Source: Scandinavium sp036495715
GTDB lineage: Bacteria; Pseudomonadota; Gammaproteobacteria; Enterobacterales; Enterobacteriaceae
Length of the DNA stretch: 64,000 nt
Assembly (NCBI GenBank): GCA_036495715.1
Contig: DASXML010000061.1
Coordinates: forward strand, 73,929 to 137,928
Direction: 5' to 3'
Made by a program: the position numbers and the translations under genes. The first letter of the stretch is position 1. Every line of letters starts with the position of its first letter. Below are positions 1 through 6,527 of the stretch, in pieces. The notes below the pieces were generated by a model that was given only the letters and a program-made list of their open reading frames with translations, had not been told where the DNA came from and did no database searches.

Positions 1-1053
1 CGCCAGCTGTTTGTCTTTCAGATTACGGGCGATGAAGATAGCCCCAAACGCCGCACCGAACTGACCCATTACCGCCGACATAAACATCGCCATGACCGTG
101 TCGTAGCCGTTGACCTGCATGTTAATCAGCGCAATCGGGATGATGCCCCAGTGTACGCCGAACACCACGAACAGCTGCCCAATCCCTGCCAGTAATGCGC
201 CGGACAGCACCGGGCTCAGGTTGTACAGCCAGGTGTAGCCGTTGGCGATACCGATACCCACATAGTCAGCGATCGGGCCAATCACCGTGAAGACCACGAA
301 CCCGCACACCAACAGCGATAGACAAGGCACGAACACCAGCGCCGCCACTTCAGGGACCACTTTTTTAAACCAGCGCTCGACGTAGCTCAGGAACCAGACC
401 GCAAAGATGGCCGGGATCACCGCGCCGCCGTAGATTTTCAGTGGGAACGTGAGATGGAAGATCTCGATACTGTTCGGCGTAGCGGCGTCTGTCAGGGGGA
501 AAATCATTGCCGCCGTCAGAGCCAGCGCGGTAAAGCGGCTGGTTTTGAATTTATCGGCGGCGGTAACCGCGATAAACATCGGCAGCATGACGAATACGCC
601 GCTGGAGAGCGCGTTCAGCACGATGAACAGCCAGGATTTGGTTGAGATCAGATCCATGGTTTGCAACAGAACCACCAGACCTTTGACGACACCGACCCCC
701 GCCAGCACGCCGATATAAGGCGTGAAGATCGCAGACAGCGTCGCCAGCATCCGGTTGAACAGTGAGCTTTTTTGCGCAGGCTGTTCAACGGGGGCGTTAT
801 CGCCCGGCAGCAGCGTGCTCAGCGCCGCAAACACGTTTTCGACTTTCGGGCCGATAACAATCTGGAACTGGCTGCCGTTATTCACCAGCTTGACCACTTC
901 CGGCAGCTTATACAGCTGCGCTTCATTGATTTTGCTGTCGTCTTTCAGGTTCAGACGCAAGCGGGTGGCGCAATGGGTGGCGTGAACCACATTTTCCTTA
1001 CCGCCAACGGCGGCGAGGATCTGCTCTGCAACGGGTAAGAATGAAGTCGCCAT
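1..1053 (-). CDS. PTS EIIBC permease, beta-glucoside/sucrose type (partial, 3' end outside window)
   Basis: Phosphotransferase-system sugar permease of the inner membrane. The frame is open from the ATG at 1053 down to base 1, giving 351 residues with no stop, so the C-terminus lies beyond the window. An EIIB domain comes first (about residues 1-85) with the phosphorylated cysteine in HCATRLRL (Cys28). A short proline-containing linker follows, then a hydrophobic EIIC domain from about residue 105 with the family-typical TPYIGVLAG segment. It lies 39 bp downstream of the SIS-domain gene on the same strand, so the two are probably one operon. Substrate is unknown. Whether an EIIA domain is fused at the end cannot be seen; if not, the glucose EIIA would be the likely phosphate donor. 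Confidence 0.85.
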   Translation of the reverse strand, partial: MATSFLPVAEQILAAVGGKENVVHATHCATRLRLNLKDDSKINEAQLYKLPEVVKLVNNGSQFQIVIGPKVENVFAALSTLLPGDNAPVEQPAQKSSLFNRMLATLSAIFTPYIGVLAGVGVVKGLVVLLQTMDLISTKSWLFIVLNALSSGVFVMLPMFIAVTAADKFKTSRFTALALTAAMIFPLTDAATPNSIEIFHLTFPLKIYGGAVIPAIFAVWFLSYVERWFKKVVPEVAALVFVPCLSLLVCGFVVFTVIGPIADYVGIGIANGYTWLYNLSPVLSGALLAGIGQLFVVFGVHWGIIPIALINMQVNGYDTVMAMFMSAVMGQFGAAFGAIFIARNLKDKQLA

Positions 1054-1092
1054 GGTGAAGCACCTTATGAGTCAGAGGGTACGGTCGGCTAA

Positions 1093-2163
1093 TCAGGCGT
1101 AGTCGCCAGGTTTGGTTTTACTTTTTACCGCCACGCCAAAATCGGTGAAGATGCGCTGTGGCAGGTTGTTGCCTTTCCCCTCGGCGATGTGATGGGCGAG
1201 GATCTGGAACGGGATAATCATCAACAGCGGCAGCACGGTTTCTGGCGCGTCGGTGTTTAACGCCAACGTATGCGGATCGTCGCTGGTGTCCGGCGTGACG
1301 GTGTAAACATACTCGGTGTGGCGTTGTTCGTACTGACGCAGCAGCGCCAGACGCTCGCGGGCCACACTTGGCACATCGAGGAAAAACAGGCGGTGTTGCG
1401 GATTGATTTCGAAATAAGGGCCGTGCATAAACACTTCCATTTCAATGCCCTGAGAGGGCACACGCACGGTTTCGGTGAATTTGGTCGCCATTTCCATACA
1501 CACGCCGACTGCCGGACCGTAGCCGATACTGGTGAAGCGCGGGGATGCGATTAACGCCTGCTGCCAGCGAACGAAGAACGATTCGGTGGTGTCGATAATT
1601 GACGGGATGGCGTTCACCGCATTGCACAGCATCGCCAGCTCTTGCAATTCACGGGCGTCATCAATCGCGCCAACGGCCCGCGCATGGCGCAGGCCCATCA
1701 ACATCAACGTCAAAATGGTGGCGACATAGCCTTTGGTCACGTAGCCCACGCGCTCTTCGCCGATATCCAGCAACACAAAAGCATCTGCTGTTTTTGCCAG
1801 CACACTTTGCGGTTTGCTGGTAACGCCCACGGTTTTCACCGGGAACTGTTTTTTCAGCGCCGCTAACGCATGCAGAGTCGATGTGCTTTCCCCGCTCTGT
1901 GAAACGGCGACCACGGTACGAATTGCCGGGTTGTGCTTCTCGAAGTGCTGATAGTGGAACGGCTCGGCGATAGTCACGCGCACCTCGGACAGACTTTCGA
2001 TGTAGTACTTGGCGCTAACGGCCGCGTTCACGCTGGAACCGGTCGCTAACAGTAGCCATTCGCTCTCATCTTCGATTGCCGGGATTGAAGCCGGGTAGTT
2101 ATCCAGAATGTTGGCCAGGGTGGCGTGCTCTTCGTGGATGTAAGTCATCATGGTCGGTTTCAT
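1093..2163 (-). CDS. SIS-domain phosphosugar isomerase/deglycase, GlmS-like
   Basis: A 356-residue cytoplasmic protein with two sugar-isomerase (SIS) halves, resembling the isomerase part of GlmS and the FrlB-type deglycases but lacking a glutaminase domain. The first phosphosugar-binding loop is visible as ATGSSVNAA (residues 40-48) and the second as SQSGES (88-93), both GlmS-like. It is too long and too GlmS-like to be MurQ. The ATG at 2163 is preceded by GAGAGGG. It is followed by a PTS permease and preceded by a LacI-type regulator, so it probably acts on the phosphosugar the permease delivers, for example an amino sugar or a glycated amino compound. That substrate is inference; the sequence does not identify it. 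Confidence 0.8.
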   Translation of the reverse strand: MKPTMMTYIHEEHATLANILDNYPASIPAIEDESEWLLLATGSSVNAAVSAKYYIESLSEVRVTIAEPFHYQHFEKHNPAIRTVVAVSQSGESTSTLHALAALKKQFPVKTVGVTSKPQSVLAKTADAFVLLDIGEERVGYVTKGYVATILTLMLMGLRHARAVGAIDDARELQELAMLCNAVNAIPSIIDTTESFFVRWQQALIASPRFTSIGYGPAVGVCMEMATKFTETVRVPSQGIEMEVFMHGPYFEINPQHRLFFLDVPSVARERLALLRQYEQRHTEYVYTVTPDTSDDPHTLALNTDAPETVLPLLMIIPFQILAHHIAEGKGNNLPQRIFTDFGVAVKSKTKPGDYA

Positions 2164-2186
2164 CTTGCCCTCTCTGTGCTGAAAAC

Positions 2187-2202
2187 CTGAAAACGTTTTC
2201 AG
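2187..2202. promoter_or_regulatory. LacI-family operator-like palindrome
   Basis: CTGAAAACGTTTTCAG is a perfect 16-bp palindrome with the central CG typical of LacI/GalR-family operators. It lies 24 bp upstream of the SIS-gene ATG. The obvious candidate ligand is the LacI-type regulator encoded at 2452-3492, by inference. Confidence 0.75.
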
Positions 2203-2284
2203 TAAAATATGATGAGAGAAAATGAATGGTCAATTTGACGTATGAGGATCTGTGATGAAGATCGGAATATTTTATGTTCTATAG

Positions 2285-2437
2285 GGCAGTTGCCCGGTGG
2301 CGCTGACGCTTACCGGGCCTACGGAAATGGGGTGGATTGCCCGGCGGCACTGCGTTTGCACGGGCCGACAAAAACGGGTGGGGTTGCGGTCTGTACGATG
2401 GGTTTTGTAGGCCCGGCAAGCTTGTGTCGCCGGGCTC
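2285..2437. repeat. REP/BIME cluster (three units)
   Basis: Three REP-type palindromic units lie between the regulator and enzyme genes: GTTGCCCGGTGGCGCTGACG... ending in ACCGGGCCTACGG (about 2289-2326), GCCCGGCGGCACTGCG... ending in CACGGGCC (about 2338-2368), and TGTAGGCCCGGCAAGC... ending in GCCGGGC (about 2405-2435). They alternate in orientation. Together with the operator they fill the 288-bp gap; no gene is seen there. Confidence 0.8.
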
Positions 2438-2451
2438 GAACGTGGCAAGAA

Positions 2452-3492
2452 CTAGGCCGATTCGCCGGCGATCAGCAGAGGGGAAATATCGAGAGGTTCC
2501 GGCAACCTGTCCTGCAATAGCGTTATCATCTGATGAATAACGTGCTGACCTAAAACGTTATTCTGATGATCTACGGTGGTCAGACGCGGAATGTAATATT
2601 CGCTGCCGGGGAAATATTCACAGCTGGCAACGGCAATATCTTCCGGCACGTTCAGGCCGTTGTCTTTCAGTGCCCGAATGGCGCCCATCGCCACACGATC
2701 GTTGATCGCCAGCAGCGCCTGGGGAAGGGGACGAGCGGATTTCAGCAGCCGGGAAAGGGCTTCATAACCGTGCTGAGAGTAGAAGTTCGTTTCGATTACC
2801 TGCGCGTTATCCGCATCCAGCCCTGCGTGTTGCAGCGTATCGCGAAAGGCCTTCACGCGCTGACCGGTCATATACACACCCGGTGAACCGCCGATGAACG
2901 CGATGTCATGATGGCCTTTTTCCAGCAGGTATTCGGTGACCATTTTCACGCAGTTGACCTGGTCGCGTTGCAGGCAGGTGTAGTCGTAATGCGCCAGTTT
3001 GCGCCCGACGACGATCACCGGCAGCGTGGCAATCAGCTTCTGCAAGCCGTCCAGATAACCTTCGGGTATTTTCAGGTAGTCGATGTTGCCGCCGAGGATG
3101 ATCACCCCGTCGAGTTGGCTGTCGATGATGGTGCTGAAAATCTGATCTTCGGCAATCACCTGATTTGAATCGGTGCGCTTGTTGGCGGATTGCGTATCGA
3201 ACAGCACGATTTTGTATCCCGCCTGCAAGCAGGCTTTTTCAATCTGTTCGACCAGCGTCGCAAAGTAAGGGCTGGTGATGTCGGAAACGACGACCGCGAG
3301 GGTCATGCTTTTGCGGGAAATCATGCTGCGGGCCATCAAGTTCGGGCTGAAATGGTGCTGGTCGATGACCTTCTGCACCTTCTCGCGCGTCTTGTCAGAC
3401 ACCCAACTATTATTGTTCAGCACCCGTGAAACAGTCGCGATGGAGACATTCGCCAGTTCCGCAATGTCTTTGATCGTCAGGTTCTTTTTCAT
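2452..3492 (-). CDS. LacI/GalR-family transcriptional regulator
   Basis: A 346-residue DNA-binding repressor. The N-terminal helix-turn-helix is classic: TIKDIAELANVSIATVSRVLN (about residues 6-26), followed by a hinge helix around SPNLMARSMISRKS. The rest is a periplasmic-binding-protein-like effector domain with landmarks such as AFIGGSP and LLAINDRVAMGAIRALKDNG. It lies upstream of, and on the same strand as, the SIS and PTS genes, so it is probably the local regulator that responds to their sugar. The perfect palindrome at 2187-2202 is the best candidate operator. The effector is unknown. Confidence 0.85.
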   Translation of the reverse strand: MKKNLTIKDIAELANVSIATVSRVLNNNSWVSDKTREKVQKVIDQHHFSPNLMARSMISRKSMTLAVVVSDITSPYFATLVEQIEKACLQAGYKIVLFDTQSANKRTDSNQVIAEDQIFSTIIDSQLDGVIILGGNIDYLKIPEGYLDGLQKLIATLPVIVVGRKLAHYDYTCLQRDQVNCVKMVTEYLLEKGHHDIAFIGGSPGVYMTGQRVKAFRDTLQHAGLDADNAQVIETNFYSQHGYEALSRLLKSARPLPQALLAINDRVAMGAIRALKDNGLNVPEDIAVASCEYFPGSEYYIPRLTTVDHQNNVLGQHVIHQMITLLQDRLPEPLDISPLLIAGESA

Positions 3493-3596
3493 CGGTCACA
3501 CGGGTCCTTTGGTCGGCTGTAACCGCTGGATGGTACCTCTTTTTGGGCGGGGGAGAAACGCTCTGTACCTGCAATGAGGCACAGAGCGTGAAGGGA

Positions 3597-4964
3597 TTAA
3601 GCGCGGACGGCTTTAGCCCCTCTCTGTTTAACCATGTAGCCAATTCCCAGAATCACGATCCACACCGGGATCAGATACACGGAAATCGCCATGCCCGGCG
3701 TCATCAGCATGATGACCAGCACCGCGGCAACGGTAAACAGGCAAATCCAGTTCCCCAGCGGGTAGAACAGGGCAGGGAAGCGCGTGGCGACGCCCTGTTT
3801 CTGTTTCGCGCGACGGAACTTGATGTGAGCCAGGCTAATCATCGCCCAGTTGATGACCAGCGCGGAAACCACCAGCGCCATCAGCAGACCGAACGCCGAT
3901 TCCGGTGCCAGGTAGTTGATCAACACGCACAGGGCGGTGAACATCGCAGAGACCAGAATGGTATTCACTGGCACGCCACGCTTGTCGACTTTGCCCAGTG
4001 CTTTCGGCGCGTTGCCCTGTTGCGCCAGGCCGAACAACATACGGCTGTTGCAGTACACACAGCTGTTGTAAACGGAGAGCGCGGCGGTCAATACCACCAC
4101 GTTCAGGGCGTTTGCCACGAAGGTGTCGCCCAGCTCATGGAAAATCAGCACGAACGGGCTGGTATCTGCGGTCACGCGCGTCCACGGCAGCAGGGAGAGC
4201 AGCACGGCCAGCGAACCCACATAGAAAATCAGAATACGGTAGATAACCTGATTGGTGGCTTTCGGAATGCTGGTCTGCGGGTCATCGGCTTCTGCCGCTG
4301 TGATACCCACCAGCTCCAGGCCGCCGAACGAGAACATGATGATCGCCATCATCATCACCAACCCGTGAATGCCGTGTGGCAAGAAACCGCCCTGATCCCA
4401 CAGGTTGCGCACGGTTGCCTGCGGGCCACCGTTGCCGCTGAACAGCAGCCAGCCGCCGAACAGGATCATCGCCACAACCGCGACGACTTTGATTATCGCA
4501 AACCAGAATTCCATCTCACCGAACACTTTAACGTTGGTCAGGTTGATGAGGTTGATAGCAACGAAGAACACCGCAGCCGATGCCCAGGTTGGGATTTCAG
4601 GCCACCAGAACTGGATATATTTCCCGACCGCCGTCAGCTCTGCCATGGCCACCAGAACGTAAAGTACCCAATAGTTCCAGCCAGAGGCGAAACCGGCAAA
4701 GTTGCCCCAGTATTTATAGGCAAAGTGACTGAACGAACCGGCTACCGGCTCTTCAACCACCATTTCACCTAACTGACGCATGATCAGAAAGGCCACAAAA
4801 CCTGCGATCGCGTAACCGAGAATGATCCCCGGTCCAGCGGATTGAATCACGGAGGCGCTGCCCAGAAACAGGCCCGTTCCGATAGCTCCACCCAGCGCAA
4901 TAAGCTGAATGTGGCGGTTTTTGAGGCCGCGTTTCAGCTGTTCGCCTTGCTGTTGACCTTCCAT
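3597..4964 (-). CDS. aroP: Aromatic amino acid permease AroP
   Basis: Inner-membrane proton-driven permease for phenylalanine, tyrosine and tryptophan, of the amino acid-polyamine-organocation superfamily. The protein has 455 residues (E. coli about 457) and about 12 hydrophobic segments. The N-terminal RGLKNRHIQLIALGGAIGTG signature of the family is at about residues 12-31, and the charged loop AAEADDPQTSIPKA follows TM6. It is transcribed away from pdhR, as in E. coli. Regulation by TyrR is supported by the boxes upstream at 5013-5053. In E. coli ampE lies downstream; here the SIS-PTS-LacI locus occupies that side. Confidence 0.95.
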   Translation of the reverse strand: MEGQQQGEQLKRGLKNRHIQLIALGGAIGTGLFLGSASVIQSAGPGIILGYAIAGFVAFLIMRQLGEMVVEEPVAGSFSHFAYKYWGNFAGFASGWNYWVLYVLVAMAELTAVGKYIQFWWPEIPTWASAAVFFVAINLINLTNVKVFGEMEFWFAIIKVVAVVAMILFGGWLLFSGNGGPQATVRNLWDQGGFLPHGIHGLVMMMAIIMFSFGGLELVGITAAEADDPQTSIPKATNQVIYRILIFYVGSLAVLLSLLPWTRVTADTSPFVLIFHELGDTFVANALNVVVLTAALSVYNSCVYCNSRMLFGLAQQGNAPKALGKVDKRGVPVNTILVSAMFTALCVLINYLAPESAFGLLMALVVSALVINWAMISLAHIKFRRAKQKQGVATRFPALFYPLGNWICLFTVAAVLVIMLMTPGMAISVYLIPVWIVILGIGYMVKQRGAKAVRA

Positions 4965-5012
4965 TATAAAACCTCGTGAGTGATTGTTTTTTCTACGCTT
5001 TGGTTAAGCGCG

Positions 5013-5030
5013 TGTCATTATGAACTTCCA
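5013..5030 (-). promoter_or_regulatory. Possible weak TyrR box (aroP)
   Basis: TGTCATTATGAACTTCCA keeps only the essential G and C of the TyrR consensus, 14 bases apart. Its centre is 23 bp from that of the strong box next to it, the usual spacing of paired TyrR boxes. On its own it would not be convincing. Confidence 0.45.
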
Positions 5031-5035
5031 TATCC

Positions 5036-5053
5036 TGTACATTATTTTTTACA
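5036..5053 (-). promoter_or_regulatory. Strong TyrR box (aroP)
   Basis: TGTACATTATTTTTTACA matches the TyrR consensus TGTAAA-N6-TTTACA with one mismatch. It lies 72 bp upstream of the aroP start, where TyrR is known to repress aroP in E. coli. Confidence 0.8.
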
Positions 5054-5392
5054 GAGCGGAAGCGTGAAAATTGCGTGTGAGTATTCCGCTATTGGAAGAA
5101 TAGTGATAAGTGCCGCTGAATGCACCTGCTTTGTGCAAGGGTGCTGACGAGTTGCATAAAAAGAAACCAAATGTAAGTGCGGGCAGGGCATGAGTCCGCC
5201 GCTTTCTATTCATCCTTTAGGGGAAAAGGTTGAATGATCATGCACTTTCTGAGGTGTTGAATCGGTTCAGATTGCACATTTTTTCGTTTCTATAACGTTA
5301 AATCTGCTCCTTTAGTGGTAAACACGACATTTGTGCAAAGTTACATTCCTGAAACGTTATTTCTGTAAGGTTGTTAAAATGTGCCGGGTTTA

Positions 5393-5406
5393 CTGATTTC
5401 AATCAA
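5393..5406 (+). promoter_or_regulatory. Candidate FNR site at the pdh promoter
   Basis: CTGATTTCAATCAA differs by one base from the FNR consensus TTGAT-N4-ATCAA. It lies about 30 bp upstream of the likely -35 region of the pdhR promoter. Oxygen control of the pdh operon is established in E. coli; binding here is inference. Confidence 0.45.
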
Positions 5407-5433
5407 AACCTGTATGGACAGAAGGTGAATACT

Positions 5434-5461
5434 TTGTTACTTTAGCGTCACGAACTATGAA
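5434..5461 (+). promoter_or_regulatory. Probable pdh operon promoter
   Basis: TTGTTA (5434-5439) and TATGAA (5456-5461) are spaced 16 bp apart. Their position directly upstream of, and slightly overlapping, the PdhR operator is the arrangement expected for a PdhR-repressed promoter. Confidence 0.55.
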
Positions 5462-5476
5462 TTGGTAAGACCAATT
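5460..5476. promoter_or_regulatory. PdhR operator
   Basis: AATTGGTAAGACCAATT is a perfect inverted repeat and an exact match to the known PdhR box (AATTGGT-N3-ACCAATT). It lies 32 bp upstream of pdhR, so PdhR represses its own operon until pyruvate releases it. Confidence 0.95.
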
Positions 5477-5508
5477 GACTCCGGGTAAATGGCTTAAGAC
5501 AGGGAACC

Positions 5509-6273
5509 ATGGCCTACAGCAAAATCCGCCAACCAAAATTATCTGACGTGATCGAGCAGCAGCTGGAGTTTTTGATTCTTGAGGGGACTCTGCGCCCCGG
5601 TGAAAAACTTCCACCTGAACGCGAGCTGGCAAAACAGTTCGACGTTTCCCGTCCCTCTCTGCGTGAGGCGATTCAACGTCTCGAAGCGAAGGGCTTACTG
5701 CTTCGTCGCCAGGGCGGCGGTACCTTTGTCCAAAGTAGCCTGTGGCAGAGCTTCAGCGATCCGCTGGTAGAATTGCTCTCCGATCACCCTGAATCCCAGT
5801 TTGATTTACTGGAAACCCGTCACGCGCTGGAAGGTATTGCCGCGTACTATGCTGCTTTGCGCAGCAACGAAGAAGACCGTACGCGCATCCGCGAGCTGCA
5901 CACCGCGATTGAAATCGCCCAGCAGTCTGGCGATCTCGATGCCGAATCCAACGCCGTCGTCCAGTATCAAATTGCCGTCACCGAAGCCGCTCATAATGTG
6001 GTCTTACTTCATCTGCTACGCTGCATGGAGCCTATGCTTGCGCAGAACGTTCGACAGAACTTTGAATTGCTGTATGCCAGCCGGGAAATGCTCCCGTTGG
6101 TCAGCAGCCATCGTACTCGAGTTTTCGAGGCGATAATGGCTAAGGAGCCGGAGCAGGCGCGTGAAGCGTCGCATCGTCACCTGGCCTTCATTGAGGAAAT
6201 CTTGCTGGACCGCAGCCGTGAGCAAAGTCGTCGTGACCGCTCACTTCGCCGCATACAGCAACGAAAGGACTAG
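5509..6273 (+). CDS. pdhR: Pyruvate-responsive regulator PdhR
   Basis: GntR-family (FadR subfamily) repressor of 254 residues, the E. coli length. The N-terminal winged helix-turn-helix is visible as LRPGEKLPPERELAKQFDVS (about 26-45) followed by RPSLREAIQRLEAKGLL. The C-terminal helical FCD domain binds pyruvate. It controls the PDH operon from the operator at 5460-5476 and, in E. coli, also respiratory genes. It is the first gene of pdhR-aceE-aceF-lpd; aceE follows after 254 bp. Confidence 0.97.
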   Translation: MAYSKIRQPKLSDVIEQQLEFLILEGTLRPGEKLPPERELAKQFDVSRPSLREAIQRLEAKGLLLRRQGGGTFVQSSLWQSFSDPLVELLSDHPESQFDLLETRHALEGIAAYYAALRSNEEDRTRIRELHTAIEIAQQSGDLDAESNAVVQYQIAVTEAAHNVVLLHLLRCMEPMLAQNVRQNFELLYASREMLPLVSSHRTRVFEAIMAKEPEQAREASHRHLAFIEEILLDRSREQSRRDRSLRRIQQRKD

Positions 6274-6362
6274 CAGCACTATTTTTAAGCGCCAGTTTTT
6301 AGAGCGCGGCAACTAAACGCAGAACCTGTCTTATTGCACTTTTAGTTGTTCAAATAATTGTG

Positions 6363-6465
6363 GTTGTATCGCGGCGGCAAGCGACTGAAGCCCAGGAGCA
6401 TAGCGAACTATGTGACTGGGGTGAGGACGCGTAGCCAACAAAGGGACAGCCAGAAGTATGAAGAA
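6363..6465. repeat. ERIC-like intergenic repeat
   Basis: The segment containing CTGAAGCCCAGGAGCATAG, then CTATGTGACTGGGGTGAGG, GTAGCCAACA and AGAAGTATGAAG follows the order of the enterobacterial repetitive intergenic consensus (GTGAATCCCAGGAGCTTA / TAAGTGACTGGGGTGAG / GCAGCCAACA / TTGAAATATGAC). It lies in the 254-bp pdhR-aceE gap, so it is transcribed in the operon message. Ends are approximate. Confidence 0.7.
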
Positions 6466-6527
6466 CAAAGAGCGCAATGGGACAGGTTCCAGACAAATCA
6501 ACGATTAGATAGATAAGGAATACCCCC

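Larger units (their letters stand above)
4965..5508. other. aroP-pdhR divergent regulatory region
   Basis: A 544-bp gap without a convincing gene. It carries the aroP promoter side with TyrR boxes (5013-5053) and the pdh promoter side with an FNR-like site (5393-5406) and the PdhR operator (5460-5476). The AT-rich middle (about 5060-5390) shows no ORF with a good ribosome binding site and no strong hairpin that I can defend. Confidence 0.6.

Noticed and set aside
1093..2163. SIS protein as MurQ (N-acetylmuramate etherase)
   Set aside because: It is about 60 residues too long and has GlmS-type loops (TGSSVNAA, SQSGES), even though a MurP-like permease lies beside it.
3543..4772. 409-codon open frame on the plus strand opposite aroP
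   Set aside because: It mirrors the aroP frame in GC-rich DNA and its translation is His/Gln/Arg-rich without domains. aroP on the other strand is certain.
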